Below, one piece after another: positions 1-8,946 of a stretch of 64,000 bases of DNA. The stretch is from Pseudomonadota bacterium (lineage in GTDB: Bacteria; Pseudomonadota; Gammaproteobacteria; Steroidobacterales; JBCBZW01), in assembly GCA_039193195.1 (NCBI GenBank), contig JBCCWS010000016.1, positions 52,669 through 116,668 of the forward strand, given 5' to 3'. Position 1 is the first letter of the stretch. Each line of letters begins with the position of its first letter. A program made the translations under genes and the position numbers. The notes below the pieces were generated by a model. It saw only the letters and a program-made list of their open reading frames with translations. It did no database searches and had not been told where the DNA came from.

Positions 1-1
1 C

Positions 2-394
2 GCGGACGGTTGGCTCGATGCGGGACCCGCCCTGGGAATTCCAGATACGCGAGCGGTAATCCTGACACCGTCGAAGGGCGAACGTATCGCTGTGTTCCGT
101 GACGGCCAGCGGATAATGGCCGTGTCCAATGTGTGCCGCCACCAGGGTGGCCCCCTCGGCGAGGGCCGGATTGTCGAAGGCTGTGTGACCTGCCCTTGGC
201 ACGGCTTTCAGTACGACCCGGCGAACGGGCGTTCACCGCCACCGTTCAACGAACGCATCGCAACCTACCAAACACGCTTGGTCGACGAACGCGTCTGGGT
301 AAATCCCAAGGGCTGCCCCCCCGGCACGCGGGTACCCCCGTCTGTCCTGCCGGCATCAGCGGCAGATAGCCCCACTGCGGAGCCCGCGCCTTGA
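2..394 (+). CDS. Rieske [2Fe-2S] protein, 5'-truncated by the window edge
   Basis: The frame is open from base 2, so the true start lies upstream; a GTG at 92 is only an internal codon. The Rieske cluster ligands are visible: C-x-H (CRHQGGPLGEG, Cys codon at 134) and C-x2-H (CPWHGFQYD, Cys codon at 191). This places the protein in the Rieske ferredoxin / dioxygenase-ferredoxin group, which carries electrons through a [2Fe-2S] cluster. The C-terminus is a Pro/Ala/Ser-rich tail. It ends in a TTGA overlap with the next gene, so the two are almost certainly co-transcribed and translationally coupled. Whether it serves a quinol-oxidising complex or an oxygenase cannot be told without the upstream genes. 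Confidence 0.85.
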   Translation, partial: ADGWLDAGPALGIPDTRAVILTPSKGERIAVFRDGQRIMAVSNVCRHQGGPLGEGRIVEGCVTCPWHGFQYDPANGRSPPPFNERIATYQTRLVDERVWVNPKGCPPGTRVPPSVLPASAADSPTAEPAP

Positions 395-1146
395 GTGAGA
401 AGGACTACTTCATCGGCTATTGCGCCGATACGCCTGCGCGGGACCGGCGCTTCATGCTGCGCCTCGGCCTGAGCCTCACGTTGAGTTGCGGCGCCCTAGG
501 CGCAGGCTTGGCCGCTTTGCAGCGATCGCCGGGAAACGGGACCTGGGATCTCGAAGATCGTGACTGGCGCGGGGTCGTTCACGCAGATCCGTTCCCGATG
601 CTTCGCACGCGGGACATCGACGGCATTGCGCGCAGCCTCTGGTTGGTGTGCCCGGGCAAGTGTGGCGTACGCACGATCATCGACGCCTACGCCGGGCAGG
701 CCGTCACCCTACGCGGCAGCCTCCTCGCCCGCGACGGCTTCCACATGTTATCGGCCGCCCAGGGCTCTGACTGGATCGCACACTCCCCAACCGCCCCCGA
801 GACTGCCCTGCGTCTGCCCGCTGCAGAGCCACTTGAGCACGTGTCCCTGGTGGGGGAGATCCTGGACATGAAGTGTTTTGCGGGTGCCATGCGGCCCTCC
901 ACTGGCAAGCCACACAAGGCCTGCGCCGCGCTGTGCATTCGCGGCGGCATTCCGCCTGCGCTGTTCGCACGCGATCGCCAAGGCGCGTACCGCCCCCTGC
1001 TGTTGGTCGACGAGCACGGCGCGGCCCACCTCCCGGAGCCTCTACTGCCACTGGTGGCCGACTCAGTCAGAGTCGAGGGTCAGCTCTTACGCCGTGACGA
1101 CACGCTGTTTCTCGCTTCACCTACCAATAACATTCGTCGAACGTAG
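391..1146 (+). CDS. Cys-rich membrane-anchored protein of unknown function, coupled to Rieske gene
   Basis: This is a 251-residue protein starting at a TTG that overlaps the Rieske stop codon (TTGA). Residues about 23-43 form a single hydrophobic segment after an Arg-rich start, so the bulk is probably periplasmic. Two cysteine motifs stand out: CPGKC at residues 87-91, and a C-terminal motif in which Cys162 (MKCFAGAMRPS) is followed by His175, Cys178 and Cys182 (HKACAALCIRGGIPP). The Cys/His spacing suggests metal or cofactor binding, but I do not recognise a characterised family. The coupling to a Rieske gene suggests an accessory or redox partner role; that is inference. Confidence 0.7.
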   Translation: MSEKDYFIGYCADTPARDRRFMLRLGLSLTLSCGALGAGLAALQRSPGNGTWDLEDRDWRGVVHADPFPMLRTRDIDGIARSLWLVCPGKCGVRTIIDAYAGQAVTLRGSLLARDGFHMLSAAQGSDWIAHSPTAPETALRLPAAEPLEHVSLVGEILDMKCFAGAMRPSTGKPHKACAALCIRGGIPPALFARDRQGAYRPLLLVDEHGAAHLPEPLLPLVADSVRVEGQLLRRDDTLFLASPTNNIRRT

Positions 1147-1651
1147 ACACGTTCTCAGCGGGCTGATTGCCGCCCCTGGATTCGAGTGGCGCACCTGGCC
1201 AGGCGAGCATGGCCAGCGACGCGACGCCACCCCACCTCAGTCGGGCGCCTTGCGCATTCCCACCCCGCGCTCGTCGAAGCGTTGACCCGACCGCACTGGC
1301 GGGCCTCGAAAGCCGCAGAGCGCCCCCTACTCGACTTGAGTTGCGCGAATCCCGCGAAGGACTTGCAAAGCCCTGCAAGGGCACGCATTACCAAATTAAC
1401 AACATTTTATACTTTTCAGCAACATAGATTCATAGCCGCAACGAATTAGGCATAAAAGTCACAATTCGCTTGCATAACCACAAAGTAGCTCCATAGACTC
1501 CGAGCTCACTGGACTTTGTTGCGAAAAAACAGCGATTCTGCCATTCAATACATCGGTGCTGATAAATTATCGTTGCTTTTTTGCAACCATTTGTTCCAGC
1601 GTCTAACCACGTCATATCCCATCGCCTCGGTGGGAGCTGGAGGAGTCTGAG
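1147..1651. other. Intergenic region upstream of the TonB-dependent receptor
   Basis: No gene is recognised here. The first ~230 bases are GC-rich; from about 1384 to 1610 the sequence becomes markedly AT-rich compared with its surroundings, as expected for a promoter and leader region. A weak sigma70-like pair is TTGCAT at 1470-1475 and TAGACT at 1494-1499 with an 18-base spacer. A good Shine-Dalgarno (GGAGGAG, around 1639-1645) precedes the receptor ATG at 1652. No Fur box or riboswitch could be identified by eye. Confidence 0.5.
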
Positions 1652-4618
1652 ATGCAACGACTGAACCTAACGAGAGCGGTGCGCTACAGCCTGTTTTCCG
1701 CGCGTCGCGCGGCCGTGCTGGCCGGCGCGGTACTGGCGTCAGCCAGCGTGCTGGTCCCTGCGGCCGCTCAGGAGGCGCCCACAGAAGTAGAAGAGGTGGT
1801 GGTCACCGGATCGCGCCTCACCGATCCGAACCTGACCCAATCGAGCCCCGTCGCCACGGTCACCTCTGAGCAGGTGGAACTGCGCCAGGCCAATTTCGTC
1901 GAGGAGTTCATCCGCGAGATTCCGGGCGTGGTGCCCAGCATCGGTGCCCAGGTCAACAACGGCAACGGTGGCTCGACGTTCATCAACCTTCGCGGCCTAG
2001 GCTCGAACCGCAACATTACCCTGCTAAACGGCACACGCGTGGTGCCGGCCGACCTGCAGGGCAGAACCAACCTCGACATCATCCCCATCGCCCTCGTCGA
2101 GCGAACGGATGTGCTCACCGGAGGCGCAGGCTCAACCTACGGTGCTGACGCCATCTCCGGCGTGGTGAATTTCATCACCCGCCAGAACTTCGAGGGCTTC
2201 GACCTTCGTGTGACCGGCGCTCGCACGGCGGAAGGCGACGGCGATACGCTGCGCATCGATCTGACCACAGGTGGCAACTTCGACGGCGGTCGCGGCAACG
2301 CCGTGTTCAGCGTTGGCTATACAGACCGTGAGGCGATCCTCCAGGGGGACCGAGACTTTGGCGTGGAGAATCTCTCCTCCGCCACCGGTGCGCCGGGCGG
2401 CTCGAGTACGACCGTCCCAACGGTGCTCACCTTTCCCGGGAGCGGAGGCACGGTGCAGGTGGCGCCGGATGGCGAGTCGGTGATTCCGTTCTACCAGCCT
2501 TTCAACTTCAATCCCTTCAACCTGTTCCAGCTGCCCCTAGAGCAATACCGTCTGTACGGCTCGGCCCGCTACGAACTCGACAGCGGCATCGAGATGTATA
2601 CAGAAGCGTTCTACTCCCAGAGCACGAACCGAACGCAGATCGCGCCCTCTGGCACCTTCCGCAACGTGTTCACGACGCCACTCTCCAACCCCTTCCTCCC
2701 GGCAGGGATTCGCAACCAGATCTGCGGCGCAGACTCGGACGCCGCCACCGATGGGATCCAGCCGAACTTCTCTCAAGCGGAGTGTGACGCCGCCGCACTG
2801 GCAACAGACCCGGATGACCCGAACTATCGCACGATCGATCTCGACTACGGGCGGCGCTTTGTAGAGCTCGGCACACGCGATAACGAGCGGCAGACCCGTG
2901 TCTGGCAGCTGAAGGCCGGGGCCCGCGGCGATCTCGTCTCCAACCTCTCCTGGGACGCCTTCTTTGCCTACGGCGAGAGCGACCTGCGCGGCTCCCAGTC
3001 GGGCAACGGTACGCGCACTCGCCTGCAGCAAGCCTTACTCGCCACAGACCCCAACGCCTGCCTGGACCCATCCGGCGGTTGTGTGCCGATCGATCTGTTC
3101 GGCCCACTAGGCAGCATCACCAACCAAGTCGGCGCCTTCCTGGATGTGGGCAACACGGCAAACCAGTTCACCACCTTGCTCCAGGGTCAGGCGCTGGTGA
3201 GCGGTGATGTGAACACCTCCATGCCGTGGGCCGAGTCGCCGATCGGCTTCGCCGTTGGTGCGGAGTACCGCGACTACGAAGCGGGCTTTGCCAACGATCT
3301 GCTGACGCAGACCCCGGGTGAGGTGCTGGGCAACGGTGCTGCCGCACCTAACGTGACCGGAAGCTACGATGTTCGCGAGGTCTTTACGGAGGTGAACGTG
3401 CCCCTGGTTCAGGGCGCTGCCTTCGCTGAGGAGGTCAGCCTGCAAGCGGGCGCCCGTCTCTCCAACTACAGCACCACCGGGGACGAGAGCACGTGGAAGG
3501 TCGGCGGTACCTGGAGCCCCGTGGGCGGCCTCCAGATCCGCGGTAACCTGCAGCGGGTGACGCGCGCGCCGAACATAAACGAGCTGTTCGCCCCCCAGGT
3601 CACGGGCCTCAACAACTTCGCCACGGACCCCTGCACGGGCAACGCGCCACTCGAGAACGAAGACCTACGCCAGATCTGCCTGGCCCAAGGCGCACCGCTA
3701 GGCACCATCGGCAGCATCATCGTCGACCCTGCCGGTCAGGTAAATGCGACCACCGGCGGCAACCCCAATCTCGACGCGGAGGATGCAGACACGTGGACCG
3801 TCGGCATGGTGTTGCAGCCGGACTTCGCACCCAATCTGGCGCTCACCTTGGACTACTACAACATCGAGGTGAGCGACGCGATCACCAACCCGAACCCGGG
3901 CGATGTGTTCGCCGCTTGCTTCGGGCCTGACTTCGAGGATGGGACCCTTGCGATCAGCGGCGCCTCAGCCTCGGATCCCGCCTGCACTGGCATCCGTCGC
4001 AACCCAGCCACGGGCAACCTGTTCGGTGATGTGTCGACAACCGCGGGATTGCCACTGGTGCTGAGTAACCAGGGTGCCCTCGCCACCAGCGGCATCGACG
4101 TGTCCGTGAACTGGCAGGGGGATCTCGGATTTGCCCGCGTCTCCAACAGCTTCAACGGTAACTGGACCCAAGAGTCCGTCTTCAATGCCAACGTCGACAA
4201 TCCCGACTCTATCGACCGTGACTGCACGGGCTTCTACAGCATCAACTGCGCCTCGATCCAACCGGAGTTCAGCTTCTCCAACCGGGCGACACTGAGCTTC
4301 GACGGCATGGACCGTCCGGTGGACGTGTCTGTGTTCTGGCGCTGGATCGATGCCGTGGAAGCTGAGCCCGAAGTGGCGGACACCTTCTTGGAGGAGTTCC
4401 GAGAGATCGATGCGGAGAACTATATCGACCTCACCGCACGCGTGCAGCTGACGCAGCGTCTGCAGCTGACCGGCGCTGTGCTGAACGTCTTCGACAACCT
4501 GCCGACTATCGTCGGCAACAACATCGGCACCACCGCGTTCAACTCGGGCAACATCTACCCGAGCACCTACGACCCGCTGGGCCGGCGCTTCTCCATTACG
4601 GTGCGTCACACCTTCTAG
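1652..4618 (+). CDS. TonB-dependent outer-membrane receptor
   Basis: The 988-residue protein begins with a signal peptide (Arg-rich n-region, AVLAGAVLASASVLVPAAAQ, cleavage near residue 40), followed by a TonB-box-like VEEVVVTGSRL and a plug domain with the usual sequence NLRGLGSNRNITLLNGTRV and YGADAISGVVNFIT. The remainder reads as a 22-strand beta-barrel with long Cys-containing extracellular loops, ending in aromatic Phe (SITVRHTF), the outer-membrane insertion signal. Such receptors import iron chelates, cobalamin, glycans or peptides using TonB energy. No transport or hydrolase gene flanks it, so the substrate is unknown. A strong GGAGG ribosome site supports the ATG, and a hairpin terminator lies about 40 bases after the stop, so it is probably monocistronic. 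Confidence 0.93.
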   Translation: MQRLNLTRAVRYSLFSARRAAVLAGAVLASASVLVPAAAQEAPTEVEEVVVTGSRLTDPNLTQSSPVATVTSEQVELRQANFVEEFIREIPGVVPSIGAQVNNGNGGSTFINLRGLGSNRNITLLNGTRVVPADLQGRTNLDIIPIALVERTDVLTGGAGSTYGADAISGVVNFITRQNFEGFDLRVTGARTAEGDGDTLRIDLTTGGNFDGGRGNAVFSVGYTDREAILQGDRDFGVENLSSATGAPGGSSTTVPTVLTFPGSGGTVQVAPDGESVIPFYQPFNFNPFNLFQLPLEQYRLYGSARYELDSGIEMYTEAFYSQSTNRTQIAPSGTFRNVFTTPLSNPFLPAGIRNQICGADSDAATDGIQPNFSQAECDAAALATDPDDPNYRTIDLDYGRRFVELGTRDNERQTRVWQLKAGARGDLVSNLSWDAFFAYGESDLRGSQSGNGTRTRLQQALLATDPNACLDPSGGCVPIDLFGPLGSITNQVGAFLDVGNTANQFTTLLQGQALVSGDVNTSMPWAESPIGFAVGAEYRDYEAGFANDLLTQTPGEVLGNGAAAPNVTGSYDVREVFTEVNVPLVQGAAFAEEVSLQAGARLSNYSTTGDESTWKVGGTWSPVGGLQIRGNLQRVTRAPNINELFAPQVTGLNNFATDPCTGNAPLENEDLRQICLAQGAPLGTIGSIIVDPAGQVNATTGGNPNLDAEDADTWTVGMVLQPDFAPNLALTLDYYNIEVSDAITNPNPGDVFAACFGPDFEDGTLAISGASASDPACTGIRRNPATGNLFGDVSTTAGLPLVLSNQGALATSGIDVSVNWQGDLGFARVSNSFNGNWTQESVFNANVDNPDSIDRDCTGFYSINCASIQPEFSFSNRATLSFDGMDRPVDVSVFWRWIDAVEAEPEVADTFLEEFREIDAENYIDLTARVQLTQRLQLTGAVLNVFDNLPTIVGNNIGTTAFNSGNIYPSTYDPLGRRFSITVRHTF

Positions 4619-4659
4619 GCCGCCTCTGGCGCTTGGCCAGCCCTTGCGGCAACTGCCTA

Positions 4660-4691
4660 GGGCCCGGGACCCTACCCGGGCCCTTCTCTTT
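4660..4691 (+). terminator. Intrinsic terminator after the TonB-dependent receptor
   Basis: A perfect 9-bp GC stem (GGGCCCGGG at 4660-4668 pairing with CCCGGGCCC at 4675-4683) with a 6-base loop is followed by a pyrimidine/T-rich run (TTCTCTTT). It lies 41 bases after the receptor stop. Confidence 0.75.
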
Positions 4692-5291
4692 ATCGAACGC
4701 TGCCCTTCCTCCAGCGAACGTCTCCCACCTCAAGTGGGAGTATCCGGCCCCCGAGCGCACTTTCCCTTAATAGAAGAGGCTGGCAGACCGTCACCGCGGC
4801 CACGGTGCCGGCCAATTCGCGACAAGCGACCAGGGTTGCCCGCCGACCAGGCGAGTGCCCCGGAAACCTAACGACCCTCGCGAACACAGGCCTGCGCCTC
4901 CCGCACCCGGCGGCGGCCTGCCGCATGCGCATACCGTAGGTAAACGAACCGCGACCGAGCACGTTACGCAAAGACGGAATCAACAAACGGGTCGGACGAC
5001 ACGGAATGTTAAGTGAACTGGTCCACAGATCTTATGCAATGAGGCGCAAAGTCGCCGAGATACGCCCCAACCTTCTGATTTTCCGCGATTCACCTCTAGG
5101 CAACCCCCGTTCGAGGAGTTACCCTGTGCACCTTCCGGTGGGGGGTGCTATGCAGCAAGTCACTACGTCGGTGTCGGCACCGCGGCTGCGAACCTCCCCG
5201 GCGAGCCGGTCTGACTCCCTGGGCGCAGCCCACCGCTCTGCCAGCTGCACACTGGCACAGCCCCGAATTTTGTTTGGATTGGAAATCTAAG
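4692..5291. other. Non-coding gap between the TonB receptor and the polysaccharide genes
   Basis: About 600 bases with no recognisable gene. Open frames here have no family resemblance, no ribosome site and an unbiased composition. The stretch around 5010-5100 is relatively AT-rich and probably holds the promoter and leader of the downstream polysaccharide operon. I could not identify a JUMPstart element or a named riboswitch. Confidence 0.4.
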
Positions 5292-7289
5292 ATGCTGGAC
5301 GATCGGCTCCTCGCGACGGCCACAACCAAGGCACGTCGCCTGGCCCTAGGCATGCCGCGCTCCCTGAAGCGCACGCTATTAGGGCTGGTGGACATGTGCC
5401 TTGTGACCGCAGCCTTTCTGGCCGCCTGGTGGATCGTCTACCGCGACACCGAGAACGCGGCGCTGCCCTGGGCCCTGCTCGTAGCCGTCGCCGGTACGAC
5501 GCTGGTGTTCTGGGTACAGGGGCTGTATCGCTCGATAACCCGATTCGTTGACGCACGTCTCGCCGTTCGCATTTTGCGCTCACTCTTATATGTGGGCATC
5601 GCCGGAGCGCTGCTGGCGAGCGTCCTCGGCATCGGCAAGCCGATCGAAGCCGCCGCTCTGGTCGCCGTCTTCACTGCCTTTACCGCCATCAGCTCCAGCG
5701 CGGTCCGGCTGGTTGTTCGCAGCTTCCTACTACGCCCCCGCAGAGGCAGCGAACGCGTCTTGATTTACGGTGCTGGGCAGGCGGGAATCGCCCTCGGTAC
5801 CAACTTGATGCGCCAGCGGTCCTTCTTCCCCGTGGGCTTCGTCGACGATGACCCGCGACTGCAAGGCAGCTTTATCAGCGGACTGCCCGTCGTGGCGCGC
5901 AACGACATCCTGCGCGTCATCCACCGTGAGGGCGTGCGACGCATTCTCCTCGCACTCCCCACAGCCACCCGCGACCGACGCCGAGAGATCCTAGGCTTCC
6001 TCGAAGATCTCCCCGTGCGCATCCAAACCATGCCAAACATCCACGACCTGATCTCGGGTCGCTCCCACCTGGCGGAGCTTCGCGACGTGTCGGTCGGTGA
6101 CATCCTAGGCCGCGACCCTGTGGAGGCTGACCGGGACATAATGCGAGCGCACGTCCGCGGCAAGACGATCCTGCTGACCGGTGCTGGCGGCTCGATCGGC
6201 TCGGAGCTAGGGCGCCAGCTAGTCGTGCACGAGCCGAAGCGGATCCTTTTGTTCGAACAATCCGAACTGGCCCTGTACAACGCCGAACGCAGCCTGCGGA
6301 AGTTGGCAGACGGGATAGGTGCACAGACGGAACTCGTTCCGCTCCTCGGTAGCGTGCAGGACGTTCAACGCGTCGACTCGGCGCTGACCACCTACACGGT
6401 TGACACGGTTTACCACGCCGCTGCTTACAAGCATGTCCCGATCGTGGAGCGCAACATCTCAGAGGGGATCCGAAACAACGCACTCGGCACTCGCGTGGTC
6501 GCCGAAGCAGCACGCCGTCACGGCGTCGGCGTTTTCGTGCTCGTCTCGACAGATAAGGCGGTCGCGCCAACCAGCGTCATGGGCGCCACCAAGCGCTTCG
6601 CCGAACTCATCCTGCAGGGCATGCAGAAGCTCGAGGGCAAGACGAAGTTCTGCATTGTGCGTTTCGGCAACGTGCTGGAGTCCTCTGGGTCCGTCGTTCC
6701 CCTATTCCGCGAACAAATCCGATCCGGTGGACCGGTGACCGTTACACACCCCGAGGTAACTCGGTATTTCATGACCATCCCTGAGGCCTCGCAGCTGATC
6801 ATTCAAGCCGGAGCTATGGGGCGTGGCGGCGACGTGTTCGTACTGGAGATGGGACGCCCCGTCCGTATCGCTGACCTAGCGACGCGCATGATCCGTCTCA
6901 TGGGGCGCACGGTGAGGGATTCCAACAACCCAGAGGGTGAAGTCGAGATCCAGTACACGGGCCTACGCCCTGGCGAGAAGCTACACGAGGAGCTGCTCAT
7001 CGGTACCGCCGTCGAACATACGGATCACCCGGAGATTATGCGAGCGATGGAACGGTCCTTGAGCTGGGAGCGGATCAGTGCGGTCATTGAAAAAATGCAA
7101 GAAGCGCTAAACGCCGAGACCCTTGACGAGGTTCAGAGCCTGCTCGCCTCGGTCGTCGACGGCTACGCGCCCGAAAAACTCGACGACTACCTCATGGGCA
7201 CCGCTCACGCCTCGAAGCCCGACGGCGCCTCGATCACCTACATGTCCGGAAGCTCGCAGCTACGGGTGGTAAACGCCCCGCCTGAATGA
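5292..7289 (+). CDS. Membrane nucleotide-sugar 4,6-dehydratase/epimerase (CapD/FlaA1/WbpM-like)
   Basis: This 665-residue protein has about four N-terminal membrane helices (residues ~25-135), a first Rossmann-like domain (RVLIYGAGQAGIALG), then a second NAD(P)-binding domain with TGAGGSIGSE at residues 296-305. The active-site region STDKAVAPTSVMGATKR carries Met430-x3-Lys434 in place of the usual Tyr-x3-Lys, the hallmark of the WbpM/PglF/CapD group of UDP-GlcNAc 4,6-dehydratases. It would make a keto-deoxy sugar nucleotide for surface glycan assembly. The ATG at 5292 is preferred over an upstream in-frame ATG (5145), because the extra N-terminus is Arg/Pro/Cys-rich and unlike the family. 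Its stop overlaps the Wzi start (ATGA), and an aminotransferase that could use its product follows. Confidence 0.9.
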   Translation: MLDDRLLATATTKARRLALGMPRSLKRTLLGLVDMCLVTAAFLAAWWIVYRDTENAALPWALLVAVAGTTLVFWVQGLYRSITRFVDARLAVRILRSLLYVGIAGALLASVLGIGKPIEAAALVAVFTAFTAISSSAVRLVVRSFLLRPRRGSERVLIYGAGQAGIALGTNLMRQRSFFPVGFVDDDPRLQGSFISGLPVVARNDILRVIHREGVRRILLALPTATRDRRREILGFLEDLPVRIQTMPNIHDLISGRSHLAELRDVSVGDILGRDPVEADRDIMRAHVRGKTILLTGAGGSIGSELGRQLVVHEPKRILLFEQSELALYNAERSLRKLADGIGAQTELVPLLGSVQDVQRVDSALTTYTVDTVYHAAAYKHVPIVERNISEGIRNNALGTRVVAEAARRHGVGVFVLVSTDKAVAPTSVMGATKRFAELILQGMQKLEGKTKFCIVRFGNVLESSGSVVPLFREQIRSGGPVTVTHPEVTRYFMTIPEASQLIIQAGAMGRGGDVFVLEMGRPVRIADLATRMIRLMGRTVRDSNNPEGEVEIQYTGLRPGEKLHEELLIGTAVEHTDHPEIMRAMERSLSWERISAVIEKMQEALNAETLDEVQSLLASVVDGYAPEKLDDYLMGTAHASKPDGASITYMSGSSQLRVVNAPPE

Positions 7290-8836
7290 TCAAGCGGTTA
7301 GCTTCCTACGCCGATATCACCCGATACCCACGCCGGCGCGTGGGGCTCATCTCGGCAGTCTACGCAGCTTTTCTCCTGGCGCAGTCAGTGCTCCTTGGCG
7401 CCACGGCGGGTCCCCTTATAGCAGCCGGCGATCTCACCCTACGCCACGATATCGAGCTGTTAGCCGACGCAGGTGTCATCACAGGCCCGATCAGCACCTG
7501 GCCTCTGGCCTGGGGCCCGATTCTTCAGGACGTCCGCTCCGCGAACACCTCCGGCTTGACCTTGAGCGCACTCCACGCGCTCGGTCGGGTGCGCGAACGC
7601 GCTCAGTGGGAGACTCGAAGCAACGAACTTCTGCTGTCCGCAAGGACCGCAGTCGCGGTCAACCCTACGCGAATCCGATCCTTCCAATACACCCCTCGCG
7701 GTGAAGGCGAGGTATCCCTGGCAGCGGCCGCCACTTTCTCCTGGGCAGCACTCGACTTGAACCTCCAGTACGTGGGAGGCGACGGCGACAGCCAACGCGT
7801 TCGCTTCGATGACAGCTACGCAGCATTGGTGCTAGGAAACTGGTCGCTAGGCCTGAGCACGCAACAGCGGTGGTGGGGGCCGGCCTGGGACGGCAGCCTT
7901 ATCCTATCGAACAGCGCTCGCCCCTTTCCTGCGATCACGATCGATAGGGTGTTTACGGACCCGTTCGATGTTCGCTGGCTGCGCTGGATCGGCCCCTGGG
8001 ATCTGTCCGTGATGTTCGGACAACTAGAGTCAGACCGGGATGTCTCGAATCCGTTGTTCTTTGCCGCTCGCGCCACCTTTCGACCTCACCGAACCCTCGA
8101 GATCGGTATCTCCCGATCGGCGATGTGGTGCGGTGATGGCCGCCCTTGCAGCGCCGGCACCTTCGTCGATCTTCTGCTTGGACAGGACAACGTCGGCGAT
8201 GAGGGCATCAATGAGGACAACGAACCCGGCAATCAGCTCGGTGGATTCGACGTGCGCTGGACGCCACCCGTACTAGGTCGATCCGTTTCCCTGTACGGGC
8301 AGTTCATCGGCGAGGACGAAGCCGGTGGTCTGCCGAGTCAGTACCTCGGTCAGGTCGGCGCGGAGTGGTCCGGCACTGTGGCTGAACGCTGGTCCACACG
8401 TTTGTTCGGCGAGTACAGTCGCACCAGCTGCGACTTCTTCGGGGCGAGTGACTTCTTTGCCAACGGCGGCTTCAACTGTGCCTATAACTCAGGCGTGTTC
8501 CCAACCGGCTATCGCTTCCGCGGGCGATCCATTGGCCATGGTGCCGACAACGATGCCGATCTGATCACGGTCGGCGCGATCCTGGTCAATAAGGAACAGA
8601 CACGTTGGCAGGCACACGTGCGCAGCGGCCAGCTCAACGCCAACGGCCCGCCGGATTCCCGAAATACACTGACCCCTACCCCCCAAGACCTACTGAGCGT
8701 AGATGTTTCCCACAGCCGCAGGTTTCGCTACGGTACCTTCGAGATCGGCGCCGGTATCGACTTTATCGACGATGAAGTAAGCGGTGAGACGACGCAAGAA
8801 GGGCGATTTTTCCTGCACTTCAGGACGGGATTCTAA
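7286..8836 (+). CDS. wzi: Wzi-family capsule assembly outer-membrane protein
   Basis: This 516-residue protein starts at an ATG overlapping the preceding stop codon. After a hydrophobic N-terminal segment (residues ~20-45) comes a Wzi-like N-domain (DLTLRHDIELLADAGVITGPISTW) and then an 18-strand-type barrel with alternating patterns such as NWSLGLSTQQRWWGPAW, which is highly characteristic. The protein ends in Phe. Wzi is an outer-membrane lectin that helps retain or organise capsular polysaccharide at the surface. Location in a polysaccharide cluster fits. The first ~30 residues are longer and more basic than a typical signal peptide, so the start may be a little downstream. Confidence 0.88.
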   Translation: MIKRLASYADITRYPRRRVGLISAVYAAFLLAQSVLLGATAGPLIAAGDLTLRHDIELLADAGVITGPISTWPLAWGPILQDVRSANTSGLTLSALHALGRVRERAQWETRSNELLLSARTAVAVNPTRIRSFQYTPRGEGEVSLAAAATFSWAALDLNLQYVGGDGDSQRVRFDDSYAALVLGNWSLGLSTQQRWWGPAWDGSLILSNSARPFPAITIDRVFTDPFDVRWLRWIGPWDLSVMFGQLESDRDVSNPLFFAARATFRPHRTLEIGISRSAMWCGDGRPCSAGTFVDLLLGQDNVGDEGINEDNEPGNQLGGFDVRWTPPVLGRSVSLYGQFIGEDEAGGLPSQYLGQVGAEWSGTVAERWSTRLFGEYSRTSCDFFGASDFFANGGFNCAYNSGVFPTGYRFRGRSIGHGADNDADLITVGAILVNKEQTRWQAHVRSGQLNANGPPDSRNTLTPTPQDLLSVDVSHSRRFRYGTFEIGAGIDFIDDEVSGETTQEGRFFLHFRTGF

Positions 8837-8946
8837 GCGCGAGCGCCATCCTCGTGCGCAAAACAAGAATCGAATAGACTCTCCCGGAGGGCGGCACCTC
8901 GCTCGCCTTCCGCGCCAGCCGCTACGAGATAATCCACGGTGAGGTC

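Noticed and set aside
5030..5140. Possible c-di-GMP riboswitch (GCGCAAAGTCGCC near 5045)
   Set aside because: Only a short piece resembles the GEMM core; the conserved flanking loops are missing.
5006..5290. Plus-strand open frame of 94 codons before the polysaccharide genes
   Set aside because: Ser/Arg-rich composition, no family resemblance and no ribosome site; it lies in a likely leader region.
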